DNA of 64,000 nucleotides from Agriotes lineatus (Eukaryota; Arthropoda; Insecta; Coleoptera; Elateridae): the NCBI GenBank assembly GCA_940337035.1, contig CALNHX010007674.1, positions 1 through 64,000 of the forward strand, read 5' to 3'. Below, piece after piece: positions 43,143-54,675 of this stretch. Made by a program: the position numbers and the translations under genes. The number at the start of each line of letters is the position of its first letter. Positions within the stretch are counted from its first letter, which is position 1. The notes under the pieces are model-generated. The model did no database searches and had not been told where the DNA came from. It saw only the letters and a program-made list of their open reading frames with translations.

Positions 43143-46100
43143 TTGTATATGCGTGTTTATGTATTTTTGAATTTTTTGAGTATAACAAACGATTTAATAG
43201 TGGGAAACACTTTTTGGTATCAACCATTAAAAGAAAAGTACACATATGTAGCGGAAGAACGAGGGGCAAGAAGTCTGATAGATTACATCGTATACAGGAG
43301 GGAATTAGAACAAATAATAGAGGAAGTGAAAACAATAGGAGAAGCGGAACTCCCCACACAACACAGATTAATAAGAGCAATAATGAATGAAATAAATATT
43401 ACAGTGGAGGAGAAAAAGGAATATGAGAGAATACCAATCTACAAATTAAAAGATACAGAAAGTGCAGAAAAATACAAGAAAAATACAGATGACAAACTAG
43501 AAAAATTTGAAATAAAAAGATTGGAAGGAACAGTAGAAGAAATATGGAAAATATTCAAAGATACGCTGATAAAAAATGCTAAAAAGATATGTGGAATAAA
43601 GAAAGTGAAACAAAACACTAAGATAACAAGATGGTGGAACGAAGAAGTAAAAAAAGCAATCAGAGAGAAGAAGGAAGCGTGGAAGAAATATATAACAACT
43701 AAACACCAAGAGGACAGAGAAGATTACATAGGGAAAAGAAACAAGGCCAAAAGAGAAATAAGAAAAGCAAAAATTCAATGCTGGAAAAACTTTGGAAGGG
43801 AAATGGAGGAAGTGTATACAAAAAATAATAAGCACTTTTGGGGTATAGTAAAAAAGTTAAGAGGAAATAAAGGAAGAGAAGTAAGAGGAATAAGGAACAA
43901 AAAAAAAACGAATTAAAAACGGAAATATCTGAAATTCTATAAGTATGGAAAGAATCCTACGAAGAAAAATTCGAAGAGGACCGAAATCAACAAGAAGAGC
44001 AAGACGAATACGACGAAATAGAACCACAGGAAAACGAATTAGAAATAGAAATGTCAGAGGTGGATGAGGCAATTGGTTCACTTAAACTGGGCAAGGCAGG
44101 TGGACCAGATGGTATCGAGGCAGAAATGATAAAATTCATGGGGCCGAAAGGAAAGATATGGTTACACGAAATATTCAGAAAAGCATGGGAAGGAGAGCAA
44201 ATTCCAAAGGACTGGGAAAATAATACAATCATACCTATCTATAAAAAAGGAGAAACTGGGAATTGTGATAATTATAGAGCAATCTGCCTATCTTCTACAG
44301 TTTTCAAAATGTACACGAAGATTCTACAAAAGAAACTTACACACTGCATAGGACACAAACTGGCCGAGGAACAAGCAGCATACAGACAAGGTAAACAAAC
44401 AATGGACAACATACATATAATAAGAAATATAACGGAAAGAACAATAGAAAGAGGAAATGAAATGTTCGTCACATTTATAGACCTGAAAGCCGCCTTCGAT
44501 AATATAAAAAGAAGTAACATATGGAAGTACCTTATAGAATTACAGACACCCAGAAAACTCTTAAGAAACATTAAGAACATCTACCAGAGAGTCAAAGGAA
44601 GAGTACAGATGAATGGACAAGTATCCGACACGTTTCACATGACAAAAGGATTAAAACAAGGAGATAGTCTTAGCCCACTCCTATTCATAACTGTAATGGA
44701 CAAAATTTTATTAAATACAAGAGAGAAATCAAAACATCTACAATCACAACTAAGACATCACCAACTAAGGTCAATCAAAGTAGATAGTTTAATCTACGCA
44801 GATGACATAATGCTAATAGCAGATACTCACAATAAAATGAAGGGACTGGTTAAAATTTGGAACGAGGAAATGGAGAAAATGGGAATGGAGGTGAATACTA
44901 ACAAAACAAAAATGATGATTATAAATAACAAAAACACTGAGATAATAAGAACTATAGAAATAAATGGGATAACAATAGAAGTAGTTACAGCAGTGGAATA
45001 TCTCGGCTCAGTAATAACAGATGATGGAAGAATAGAAGTCGACATTGCACAAAGAATAAAGAAAACAAGGAACGTATATTATGCTGTAAATCAGTGATTC
45101 CCAAAGTGGGCGATATCGCCCCCTGGGGGGCGTTGGAACGATCTAGGAGGGCGATAGTAGCCTCGGGTGCATTTGGGGGGCGGTGAATAAAAATAAGGGG
45201 ACGGTGAAAGCTTCAAGAGGGAAGAGAAGATAAGAAGATTTAGAAAAACCATTCCTACAGATTTCATCTGTTGTGTAACATAATGTAACATTATTTTCCA
45301 AATAAACACACAAAATGCAAGTTACAGATTTATTTATTCCATGAAGACTATTTACCATTATTAAATGTTCGTATTCTTCTTCATACCATTTGTTACTTTA
45401 ATTATTCAGTCCGTTTATTCTCAGCTTTTTTAATTTTACTTTATCACACCCTTTAATACACCATCCAAAAAGTAAATACCATTATAATAAAGGGTTTTTA
45501 TTATTCAAACTTGCATTTACTCAAAATAAAGGTTATAAATTCAGAAAAGCTTAGTTTATTTTAAAAATATCGATTTCTCTAGAAATAAAAAATTCTACAA
45601 AATTTCTATATGGTATATTTTATTATAACATTTCATAATTGCCTTTTTCAGATAATTATTTGTGTTTGGCTTTCACTTTAGTTATTCCGATTGTCAGTTA
45701 ATAACTACAAATTCAAATCTAAGCGCTGATGTTACCAAACAACTATCCCAACTAAATCAACTTATATGCTCGAACCTTTTTAATAAACTATTCACAATTT
45801 AACAGTAACTGTAGCGAATGTATCATTCATTAAACAATTCTCAAATGATGACTTTTCTTTCAAAATAATTTCCTTACTAGAAATACTCATACATAATTAT
45901 CAGTCTCAAGAAGCTACCACTACAATATCTTCCTGTTTGTTCGTTTAAAGAATGAAGATTTCCAGGGGGCGCTGAGTATTTTTTTTCTAAAAAGGGGGCG
46001 GTAGGCCAAATAAGTTTGGGAACCACTGCTATAAACAAACCAATACTACAGAAACAAGAAGTAGACAAGCAAGTGAAACTGAAAGTATACAATAGTATAG

Positions 46101-46519
46101 CGAGACCAACACTAACTTACGGCAGCGAGACATGGACCATAAACAAAAAGCACGAAAGCAAGATCAATGCAGCAGAAATGCAGTTCCTGAGAAGAATTGA
46201 AGGAGTTACCAAATGGGACAGAGAGACAAATGAAAGAATAAGACAAACTTTAAGACAAGAAGGAATTATGGACTTCATAGAAAGGAAACAACTAAGATGG
46301 TATGGTCATGTAATAAGAAAAGAAGAAAAATCGCTACTAAAAAAGATCATAGAAGCACCAGGAGAAAGAAAAAGGAAGAAGGGCAGACCCAGAAAGCGCT
46401 GGACACAAAGAATCGAAGAAATCGGTATAAAGAGAGGCAAAACAGTGGCAGAGATGAAAAAAATGGCAAGGAGCAGGAAGGAATGGATGGACTGGACTTC
46501 ATATCCGACACCCAGATAG
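43143..46519 (+). pseudogene. LINE reverse transcriptase, frameshifted and interrupted
   Basis: Frame at 43143-43916 covers the endonuclease end (VGNTFW, RSLIDYIVYRREL) and a very Lys/Glu-rich linker (WWNEEVKKAIREKKEAWKKY). It breaks at an A8 run near 43903-43911. The RT frame (44051-45091) has GKAGGPDGIEAEM, NYRAICLSST, YRQGKQTMDN, FIDLKAAFDN, GLKQGDSLSP, YADDIMLIAD with the Asp-Asp pair, and EYLGSVIT. A hAT-type element inserted at 45092; beyond 46027 the frame resumes with NKPILQKQEVDKQ, TYGSETW, RWYGHVIRKE and KRKKGRPRKRW, ending at 46519. Removing the insert and one target copy restores a continuous frame. Confidence 0.87.
45092..46027. mobile_element. Non-autonomous hAT-type element, 936 bp
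   Basis: Ends CAGTGATTCCCAAAGTGGGC and AGTTTGGGAACCACTG, the classic hAT inverted repeat. The flanking 8-mers CTGTAAAT (45084-45091) and CTATAAAC (46028-46035) differ by two transitions and look like an aged 8-base target duplication. Subterminal GGGGGGCG-type G runs occur at both ends. No transposase coding was found. Confidence 0.85.
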
Positions 46520-46709
46520 GGTACAAGGATAAACAGAAGAAAGAAAGAAAGAATTTTTTGAGGTTGCATAGTAAAAATAAATCTAGTTTATGGAACCGAA
46601 CCCCGTTTTTATCATTTGTGTTTACTTGTGCATCGTGGTTTTGCACTTCGCGGCATTCTTCTGGAACGTAACCCCCCCGAACGCCAACGTCTGCCTGTAT
46701 TTCTTCTTC

Positions 46710-46830
46710 AAACGTTTATAATAAAGTATTTACAACGTTGTGAAAAAAATTACTTTATCTCGTCAGCGGAGATAACTTTATCTGCCGTTGACGAGCGGCA
46801 GATAAAGTGATTTGATGCCACGGCAATGAA
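46710..46830. mobile_element. Short hairpin element
   Basis: ACTTTATCTGCCG and CGGCAGATAAAGT form a perfect stem near 46780-46812, preceded by ACTTTATCTCGTCAGCGG. Probably a decayed palindromic MITE. Confidence 0.5.
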
Positions 46831-47338
46831 GTGACAGTTTAGCATCATCAATCAAGCAGTATAATGTCACACTATTGACGTTTGAAGAAAAAACAAATTT
46901 TGGTATAGACAGCTGTGAAAAGTCATAGTGCAAATTTGGAAAGAGTCGCCTGTGATTCGTGTTATACGCTTAGCAGTACTGAAAACTTTATTTTTTATTT
47001 TTCGTAGAAGTCATTCTCTATAAAAGTTTATTTATTTATTTATGAAATAAACGGGACACCCCATTATCATTAACTAATACAAAGTAGAAAACTATCTAAT
47101 AGCGGCACATATTTTACATTAAGTTACTAAATTAGATCACAAACTGAATTACTAAACCTTATAGAATTTACAGCAAACTATTTAATTGATTCCTAAAGCT
47201 AACACCACTAGTAAAAAAAATATCTAACTTATTAGCATGTATATTCAAGAATTTCAAAGATCTATCAATGACGGAATGCTTTCCATAATTGGTCGAATGA
47301 AATTTGATGTAAAACGTATCGTGGGTGCGTAAACAACG
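46831..47338. other. Unassigned
   Basis: No recognised feature. A TATTTATTTATTTATG tract is at about 47028-47043. Confidence 0.3.
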
Positions 47339-47822
47339 ATTTTACAATTTATTTCAGGTCCAATTTGGTAATAACAGATTCAAAGGCATAGGCTCGATAA
47401 GTGTGTTTACAAGTTCGTGAGAAATAATGTTATTTAGGTGTTCATGTCATAAACCGCATACGTCTACTTTATTTACTTACGGCCGGTCTTATGAAGGTCA
47501 CTAACCTGAAGTTAACTTTAAATCGCTGTTAAAATAAACATAAGCTCAACAAAACGTTGGTGCTTATGACTTATTATTCAATTGTAAACAAATTTTTATG
47601 CGCTTTTGTTTATTTTAACAGCGAATTAAAGTTAACGTCAGATTAGTGGTCTTCATAAGACCGCCCGTTAGCGTGTGAAAGTTGAAACGGTTAACGTTGG
47701 CAATTCCATCCGCAAACGGCAAAGCAAATATCCGCGAACGGCAAAGAAAAGGGAGCACAAAGGGGTCCCCCAGTAAAATCAAATCAGCGAACCGCAAAGC
47801 CGCGAACGGCAAGGTCTGACTG
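47339..47822 (-). mobile_element. Tigger/pogo-like element, copy C (one end only)
   Basis: Right end GCGGCAAGGTCTGACTG next to TA at 47823-47824 matches the equivalent end of copies A and B. The sequence can be followed leftwards to about 47339, where homology stops. It holds the palindromic MITE at the same position as copy A but not the 8.7-kb element, so it records an intermediate stage. Confidence 0.8.
47480..47667. mobile_element. 188-bp palindromic MITE in copy C
   Basis: Same element as 23016-23201, flanked by TTA at 47477-47479 and 47668-47670. Arms GGCCGGTCTTATGAAGGTCA and complement. Confidence 0.88.
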
Positions 47823-47824
47823 TA

Positions 47825-48374
47825 TTGAATTCACAACAAAAATTTGTAATTGAGTTTTCAACAGATCTTCACGGTTTCGAGTCCCCTGAACCCAAAATAC
47901 ATATTTTTTTTCAATTGGTCTGTCGGTGTTTCTGTCTGTGAACAGAAGATCTCAAAAACAAAAAGAGGTATGGCGTTGAAACTTCATATATAAGTTTTGT
48001 GTACTATGTAGATGCGACAGAAAGTTTTTGAAGAAAATCGCAAAACCGGAAGTAGGTGTTTACTCTTGTGATTTTTCAGTTTTTTTCGATTTTTTTCAAA
48101 AACGGCTCTAACGATTGTTTGCAAACTTCACATTTTTAATGTGTATTCATGTAATTTTTTTTATTAACTCCTATTTTAAATAGAACACCCAGTATATTAT
48201 TACATTTTTAAATTCAGCTTAAAATTTCAAAGAAAATTTGTCTCTTCAACTGACGCTCTATTTTGTACAGTTTCTGTAGAATTTGTAATTTTGACAAATG
48301 CTTAAAAATCAAAAATAAATTTTTTGGCTAATTATAACATCACTGTAAAAGGAAGTTGTGTGTGTCTATCACAT
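47825..48374. other. Unassigned
   Basis: No gene seen. Contains T-rich tracts and the phrase GTTTCGAGTCCCCTGAACCC; probably old transposon-derived sequence. Confidence 0.3.
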
Positions 48375-49260
48375 AAGATTTTTAAACCAGAAATCTCAAA
48401 TTCTTAACTAGAAATTTTTACTTGAAACTACAAATGAATTACTTAAACGAGACATCTTAACTTTTAAACTAAAAATTTCAACTTTTGCAGTGCAACTCTT
48501 TATACTTTGAAGCTGGACCTTAATTTGATAAACTATATATGTTACGTTTAAATTAGAAATCTCAACTGTTATGCCAGAAATCTCTATTTTTAAACTAGGA
48601 GTATCACCTTTTAAACTACAAATCGCGACTTTTAAACTAGAAAATTTAACCTCTAGTAGAAATGTCAAATTTTAAACGAGAAATTGCTATTTTTTCACTA
48701 GAAATTTGAATTTTTAAATTAGAAATAATGACAAACCAGATATTTCTATTTCTAAATCTAAAATCTCAACTTTTAAACTGAAAATCTCAAATTCTACACT
48801 ACAAATTTTTACTTGAAATTAGAAATCATGATTAAGGCAGAAATATCAACTTTTAAACTAGAAATTTCAGCTTTTAGTATACAACTCTTTACTTTGAAAA
48901 GGGATCTTATTTTATAAAACTAGAAATTTTTCTGTTTAAATTAGAAATCTCAACTTTTACGCCAAAAATCTGTACTTTTAAACTAGAATTCTAACCTTTT
49001 AAACTAGAAATGTTTACTTTTAAACTAGAAATTTTAAGCTCACGTAAAAATGTCTAATTTTAAATGGTAAGTTGCTACTTGTAAACTAGAAATCCCATCT
49101 TTTAATTACAAATCTCGACCTTCCAAAAATCTTAATTTTTAAACCGAAAATCTTACTTAAACCAGAAATCTCAAATTTTAGAATAGAAATGTCAACTTTA
49201 ATTAAACATGTCTTGTATGAAACTAGAAATTAATGACAAACTAGAAATTTCATATTGATA
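48375..49260. repeat. Degenerate 20-bp minisatellite with 390-bp higher-order period
   Basis: Built of variants of AAACTAGAAATCTCAACTTTT-like units about 20 bases long (core AAACTAGAAAT). Landmark variants recur at near-constant distance: AAACCAGAAATCTCAAATTC at 48384, its relative at 48775 and another at 49159; CAACTCTTTA at 48493 and 48882; AAATTAGAAATCTCAACT at 48550 and 48938. So blocks of about 20 monomers have been copied as units of roughly 384-391 bases. The minus-strand ORF inside (48408-48668, with SLKVEI-type repeats) is an effect of the repeat. Confidence 0.85.
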
Positions 49261-49780
49261 ATGTCAGAGGATATGTAGAAGCTTCTTTCGAAGCTCAGAA
49301 ACAAATTATTAGCTACTCAGCTAGACGAGGCAGAAGATATTATAAAAGATAATTATATAGTAAACTCTGGCATGGAGTGGAAAAACTGTGTTGGTGTTTG
49401 TACTAACGGGACACCGGCGATGGCAGGAAAATATAAAGGTCTACAAACACTTATATGCAAAAAAATTCAAATTGCGGTTTAGTATTACTGCACGATACAC
49501 AGGGAATACTCACTTCGAAGGAAATCAGCCTAGGACTTCATTCGGTATTATCCATTGTAATTTCTGTTGTATATTATATAAAAACAGGTCCTTCAAGGGC
49601 AAGATTATTTTTTCAATGTGCGATGATATTGGTGCTGATCATACAGCACTATTGTTTCATGGCGAATCTCGGTGGTTATCACATGGAAAAGTTATACAAT
49701 GAGGGTTTGAAAATTATAGATGTTCAGGAAAAGTATGGAGTGTTCAGTAGTACAAATAATGGACGTTTAATTCAAAAATA
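49261..49780 (+). pseudogene. hAT transposase (ZBED5/SCAND3-like), central fragment
   Basis: Reads WKNCVGVCTNGTPAMAGKYK near 49379-49438, the conserved hAT block with its catalytic Asp position changed to Asn (family CTDGAPAM). It continues with IHREYSL-type text in a shifted frame, then SIVISVVYYIKTGPSRARLF near 49549-49608, then in a further frame GADHTALLFHGESRWLSHGK near 49631-49690 (family EHT-LL-H-E-RWLS-GK). At least three frame changes or stops. It is the middle of a DDE hAT transposase and is not functional. Confidence 0.82.
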
Positions 49781-50838
49781 ATTCAGGATCAGTAATCATT
49801 TTAATTTTCAATAAAGCAAAGCAACAAATTTAATGCCGATGAATATTACATTACAACAGTAATGATTAGCTTTGAAGCCCATCACATTGGTGGATTTAGT
49901 TTTATATAAGCCAATTAAAATAATTTCTGTAATTTTAAAATTGATTTGTGAATAACAAGGTTAAAGAAAGAAAATGTTTTCATGTCTTTAATAAAGTAAG
50001 CACAAGAGTGTTCAAAATTATGTATAAAATAAGTGAAAATACCTTAACGTTGCTAATAATACTGAAACAGTAAAACGTAGCACTTAGTAAGGCATCAATT
50101 TTTTAAAAATTCAGCTGATGGCATTCAAACCCGCACTCCCAGGCGGAATCTAATTGCTAGTCAGACGATTTAACTGCTCACTCACGACCGCACATTTATT
50201 GTAGTTGCTTATGAATGCATTATAATGAATGCGGTGACGAAATGGCCGATCACGGGTGAACTGCTCCCAATCACTGCCGATGAAAAAGCACCTTTATTTT
50301 TCAAAGCTTCTACAGCATCAGCCTTCTTGCTTCTTCTTCAGGTTTTGAGGATTCAGAATCGCTACCATGATATGGAATAGCCAAAGTTTATCACACATTT
50401 AGTGCATTATTTACCTACATTTTTTGTATTATTTGGATTAATTTCAGTTATAGTCGAAGGAATATGTAAACAGAAATGTAACACAAAAATTATCCTCAAA
50501 TATCCAGCCGGTAATGGAAGTCCCTGTTATTGAATATTTTTACTGTGCAAATTCAAATAAAATGCTGTACATCTGCTATGAGTTTTAAACTACAAAATAT
50601 AATAAAATATCGTGCATGTTTTACTGGCAACTTTTAATTGTTTTATGCAATATGCAATATTTTACTAGTATGTAATTCCGATTTTTATGCTTTGCAAAAA
50701 TTAATTAATTACTGAACATAAATATTTGTTTACTGAATAAAACTGAATTATATACTGAACGTTTTATTAGTACCCATATTTAAATGCATCAAACATTATT
50801 TAAAAACGTTATCTAAAAATTTTAAACATTACTTCTTT
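49781..50838. other. Interval between hAT fragments
   Basis: No hAT coding could be read here; a SINE head lies at 50118-50195. Either the intervening hAT sequence was replaced or it has decayed beyond recognition. Confidence 0.35.
50118..50195 (-). mobile_element. tRNA-like SINE head (minus strand)
   Basis: On the minus strand GTCGTGAGTGAGCAGTTAAA resembles a D arm and A box, and GTGCGGGTTTGAATGCC a B box about 35 bases later. Boundaries and tail are not clear. Confidence 0.4.
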
Positions 50839-50859
50839 TAAAATGATAGTCTTCTGATC

Positions 50860-51201
50860 AAATATGAGTGGATAACAAACCCACTTGAAGTTACACCTAC
50901 AGATTTATCGCTGGAAGAAGAGGAACAATTTATTGATTTAACATCAAGTACAGAAAAGAAGTGACAATTTTTGTCGAAAGCAATTGTCGAGTTTTGGATT
51001 AACTTGCAAGAAAAATTTCCAGTGTTATTCAAGAGGGCTATGCAGATTATATTGCCATTTCCTACAACTTATATGTGTGAAGTTGGTTTCTTTGCAGTAG
51101 CTTGTATAAAATCGAAATACAGAAACCAGCGCAACACCGAACGTGAACTAGGGGTAACGATTACTCATTTAGAACCAAACTTGGACAAGTTGTGCAGTTA
51201 A
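50860..51201 (+). pseudogene. hAT transposase C-terminal dimerisation domain, one stop
   Basis: Frame reads WITNPLEVTPTDLSLEEEE, IDLTSSTEKK, a TGA near 50962-50964, then SKAIVEFWINLQEKFPVLFK, LPFPTTYMCEVGFFAVACIK and HLEPNLDKLCS, ending in TAA. This is the hATC domain of ZBED5/SCAND3-like proteins (FW---Q-EFP-L, LPFPTTYLCE-GFS). It is the natural continuation of the fragment at 49261-49780. Confidence 0.85.
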
Positions 51202-51429
51202 AAACAGGCACATTTAAGTCACTAGTTTGTTTAAATGAACTGCTAGTTGTTAGTTGTTAGTAAGTTTTATACAGTTTTAGATTCTACTCGTAAGTACATT
51301 ATATATGCAATCTCTTGTAAAAAAAATAATAATATGCTACAGCTAAACATTAAGTTAAGTTAAAATGTTTTGTATTAGTTTATTAGTTTCAATATACTAA
51401 TTTGTGTTCTATTTGTTTTTATTTATTCT

Positions 51430-51494
51430 GCTGCGCCCCCCTTTGAAAACCCGTGGCCCCCGTAAGGGGGCGTGTCCCACAGTTTGAGAAATGC
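51430..51494. mobile_element. Right terminal region of hAT element
   Basis: GCGCCCCCCTTTGAAAACCC, a G/C-rich palindromic run CCCCCGTAAGGGGG, then GTCCCACAGTTTGAGAAATG and CAG, matching the style of hAT ends (complement starts CTGCATTTCTCAAACTGTGG). It stands about 230 bases after the transposase stop. Confidence 0.65.
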
Positions 51495-51813
51495 AGAGGG
51501 TAGAATATCAGGATGATTTAGCAAACGAATATGGAACAATAAATCAAATCAAATCGTAGAAATATGAGAATACACATCTAAGGTCCTGGAACTCCATATG
51601 CCTAGACCTTGTTCATAACAAACAAAGCATATGTTCACCCCATCATGACATAAGGAGTGATCGAAAAAATTTGTCTTGAAGTCACCTATGATTTTTGTAA
51701 AACAAAAAATGTCATGCTGCAGCTCCATTAAAAAAATATTGAACGTCAAACAAACTTCGAAATGCCGTTAACACAAGCTTCTGTCAATAATGTAATTTGA
51801 GGATTTAATAATA
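51495..51813. other. Unassigned
   Basis: No gene. GACCTTGTTCATAA near 51605 recurs near 55423, suggesting another dispersed repeat. Confidence 0.3.
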
Positions 51814-51915
51814 CAGTCAAACCTCTTTAACCCAAAGTGCCAAGGAAAGACAAAAAAACTCGAGTTATCGAACGTTTGAGTTACCGAATTTTCAATTTAG
51901 CCTATGCCAATTTGT
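51814..51915 (+). mobile_element. Pogo/Tigger-type terminal repeat, single end
   Basis: TACAGTCAAACCTCTTTAAC starts at about 51812 and is followed by ACTCGAGTTATCGAACG and TTGAGTTACCGAATTTTC, typical of pogo/Tigger ends with a TA target. I did not find the opposite end. Confidence 0.6.
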
Positions 51916-52275
51916 GTTGAAAGAGGTAGGGGGTTAATCACATAATTTGGTGTTTGATCATTGTTTATTAATAACTCAATTGTTTTTTAAGACCTAATAT
52001 TGTATTTTTAATTACAGAATTGTTCAGTTCGTTTATTACAAACTGATTTTTTAAAATTTTAAGATTACCTGTACTGTACTAATATTATAGTTTTAATTGA
52101 ATTGTTCGTTTCAAATCCAGAAACTAGAATTAAATGACTTCAATGGCATGCCACCGACATTTACCCATATCTCCTCAAATTTGATTGTTTTTTTAATATC
52201 TGACCTTATTATAATTTTTGCATTGCTTATAACTAAAAAAGTTTTGAAACTAAAAATTTTTGAAAATATTAAAGA
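51916..52275. other. Unassigned
   Basis: Only a short ORF (52097-52342) with a hydrophobic stretch and no homology I recognise. Confidence 0.3.
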
Positions 52276-52665
52276 AAAACAGAATTCATTTTTTAAGGTG
52301 TTCGTCCTGTGTCCAAAATATGCCCTTTTTCGTCAAGGGTAAAAACTTGAGCTATGTACGAAATATTCCTGTTATCTAACTAATAGTTCTTCAGTTAAAG
52401 TATAAATAGGTAGAATGTTATTTCTTTAAGGTGCTCGCCCTGTATATATTTTATCAAAATTTTCTCAGTTTCATGTCAGGTAGACAACATACAATCCGCA
52501 TGCAAAATATCGTCTTCCTCCAACAAATAGTTTTGGTGTTATACCGCCAACAGACAGACAAGCAGAATTGAGAAAATCAGTTTTTCATCAGCTAGAGACC
52601 CTAAAACGTGAAGATCTGAAAAAATCTCGGAAGATGCTTTTTTTGCGATTACAATACACACATTG
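52276..52665. repeat. Dispersed repeat, second copy
   Basis: Matches 18940-19140 over its right half: GCCCTGTATATATTTT, ATCGTCTTCCTCCAACAAAT, AGATCTGAAAAAATCTCGG, GCGATTACAATAC. Two starts of the motif AAGGTG-TCG-CCTGT occur at about 52298 and 52430. Confidence 0.6.
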
Positions 52666-53810
52666 CAGTTTTTTAATTACATTTATTCTCTCATTACAAA
52701 CAACTTCTCTTTCTAACATTTTCCTCTAAAGACAAAATTAAAGATGCGTCTCTCTTTACCTAATATCATATTTTCTTGATTTCTAAACTTCCCATATGTC
52801 AATTTTCTCCATGGCACTGTGGTTTTTATAAGAAGCAAAAACTTTTATAAAAAATGGCATTTCTACGAAAAAATTTAAATAGTTGATACTTACAGTACAA
52901 GTGTGTTATTTTATCCAACAACTCAATAAATACCAAAAAAGCATAAAGTTTGTATTGACGGTTGTGAAAAGTCAAAGCAACAAATTAATTGGCAGTGAGC
53001 TAAAGTAGAGTTAAAGAGTTAAGTACTTGTACTTATAAGTGATGTGTGTGGGTTATTATAACCCACAGTGTCAAGGACAATGTGGGTTATGATGAACAGG
53101 CTAGTAATAGTAAAACAACATATTACTATTAGTATTGGATAAAAAAAATTGTCCCTCTTGTAAACTCAATCCAAGGACATACTGTGTAACAAGGGCAGAA
53201 GAAGAAACAGATTTAGAACTGACAACATTAGACAGAAGTGCAAATTATAAGACAATGCTAGATAGGTCAAGACATGACAAATGCCTAATAATAGACTACA
53301 TAAAATTGTAGAGCTGGCCAACTGGGAGGTTACACACTAACAACGTACTTGTTAAAATTGTCGTCAGCCGGAACTATAGATTTGCTTTCCCTAACAAGAA
53401 ACCTAATATTAGAGAATAAGTCACGGTTATGCAAGGAATGGTAATAACATAAAAGCAAGTACAACTTGAGACACGATGTACTTCGCATAATGATCTTTGA
53501 GAATTTAGAGCAAAAGGATAGGCTTTGTCGTCTGCCAGTTAATTGAATTAAATAAATAAATAAACACCCAATTTTTCCTGTAGTCGTGGTGATTTCGAGA
53601 CGTAAGGTTATGTTGCTTTATAAAGATTAAAGTTCAATAAGTGCAGTGATAAGCGTAAGCGTGATATTGACACACTCTTCGAAGTGAGCGGCCTTACGTA
53701 AATGTGCTTCGTGCAAGTGCGTGATGGCCTACGTGGCCAGTGTTGCTCGAGCGTAATATTTTCAGCCTTCTCAGCCAAACAATAATCAAACCGATCCAAA
53801 ATATGCACTG
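52666..53810. other. Unassigned, one LINE-like phrase
   Basis: No firm gene. Between about 53190 and 53310 a plus-strand frame reads smoothly (AEEETDLELTTLDRSANYK) and could be a retroelement scrap; not assigned. TAAATAAATAAATAAA occurs near 53555. Confidence 0.3.
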
Positions 53811-53819
53811 ATCACAACA

Positions 53820-54675
53820 AGCTCCCTACTATATTGCTCCTGCAGCTCTGCAAAACATGTTTTACTCACAACAGCCTCAACAATATTTATAAATTTTGCC
53901 GTTTCCACAGTATAATAGTCAGTCAAATCCAGCCAAGCAGTACAAAATATACAAGACCCAAATATAATAACAACAAAAACAGCATACTACCCGAACCAAC
54001 AACACCACAAAGCAGTAAAATTACGAATGAGAAACCTGTAGAATTGAATACCGGCATACAAACGCAAAAAGAACAAAGACAGCCCACAAAATGAAAATTA
54101 AAGAGGAAAACAACGAATAAATACAGGTAGCATATAAACAAAAAACTCATTCCAACCATTAAGCAACCTAGCCGAGGAAAAAAGGGAACACCATGAATCC
54201 AACATACAAAACATTAGAACAGAAATACAAAAAATACCATTTATATTATACAAGCAAACCGCGCGCTACGCGCTGCGAGTCTTGAATCGGCGCGCACGTG
54301 AAATAGGATACCCAAAAGGTCAAGCTCCGAGCTGAGCGCTAAGATAAGAAAAACAAAACCTAAACAAATATAAACATCTGTGAAGCCGGAACGTGAGATT
54401 TTTTTTTGTGCCACAAATTATATTATAGATGGAGTCAACAAGAATGTACAAAACTTATTAGAATTAGTTAAAACGACTGCTACCAAGTTCACATACCAGC
54501 TTTTATCAGAAAACAGAATGGAGATACAGACAGTCTCGAAAATTACAAAAGCCTTAAAAAATTATTAGATGGTAACAGCATAATCAGATACACATATAAA
54601 TTACCAGAGGAAAAGATCTACAGACTGGTGTTAAGAAATTTACATCATCGCTACCGCTCGGCACGAAACTCGCAT
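53820..54675 (+). pseudogene. Jockey/X-element-type ORF1 (Gag-like) fragment
   Basis: Nucleic-acid-binding ORF1 protein of a Jockey-clade LINE, broken. A Gln-rich start reads AALQNMFYSQQPQQYL near 53841-53890. Around 54160-54240, NLAEEKREHHESNIQNIRTE matches the segment before the conserved domain. Then VKNVQNLLELVKTTATKFTY-like text and LLSENRMEIQTVS near 54430-54535, and after a frame change ENYKSLKKLLDG, IIRYTYKLPEEK and RLVLRNLHH near 54536-54648, the start of the PRE_C2HC-type domain. The sequence stops matching after RNLHH. About 150 bases between 54263 and 54410 look inserted. CCHC knuckles and ORF2 are absent. Confidence 0.7.

Larger units (their letters stand above)
43141..46550 (+). 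mobile_element. LINE in Tigger-like copy B, split by hAT-type element
   Basis: 5'-truncated LINE beginning within the end of its endonuclease domain and ending in AAGAAAGAAAGAA near 46540-46550. GAATTTT occurs at both junctions (43133-43139 and 46551-46557) and may be the target duplication, though some of the Tigger body seen in copy A is missing here, so a deletion accompanied or followed insertion. Confidence 0.75.
42785..46697 (+). mobile_element. Tigger/pogo-like DNA transposon, copy B
   Basis: Ends CAGGCAGACCTTGCTGTTTG and GCCAACGTCTGCCTG, TA at 42783-42784 and 46698-46699. Subterminal sequences match copy A in the opposite orientation. It lacks the palindromic MITE (single TAA at 42933-42935) and contains a LINE (43141-46550), which in turn carries a hAT-type element. 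No transposase domain was seen. Confidence 0.83.

Noticed and set aside
43497..43835. Minus-strand Phe/Tyr/Ser-rich ORFs opposite the LINE linker
   Set aside because: Antisense of a Lys/Glu-rich coding segment; composition explains them.
48408..48668. Minus-strand ORF with SLKVEI-like repeats, looking like a repeat protein
   Set aside because: It follows from the minisatellite unit; the frame is closed by stops outside a short part and does not persist through the array.
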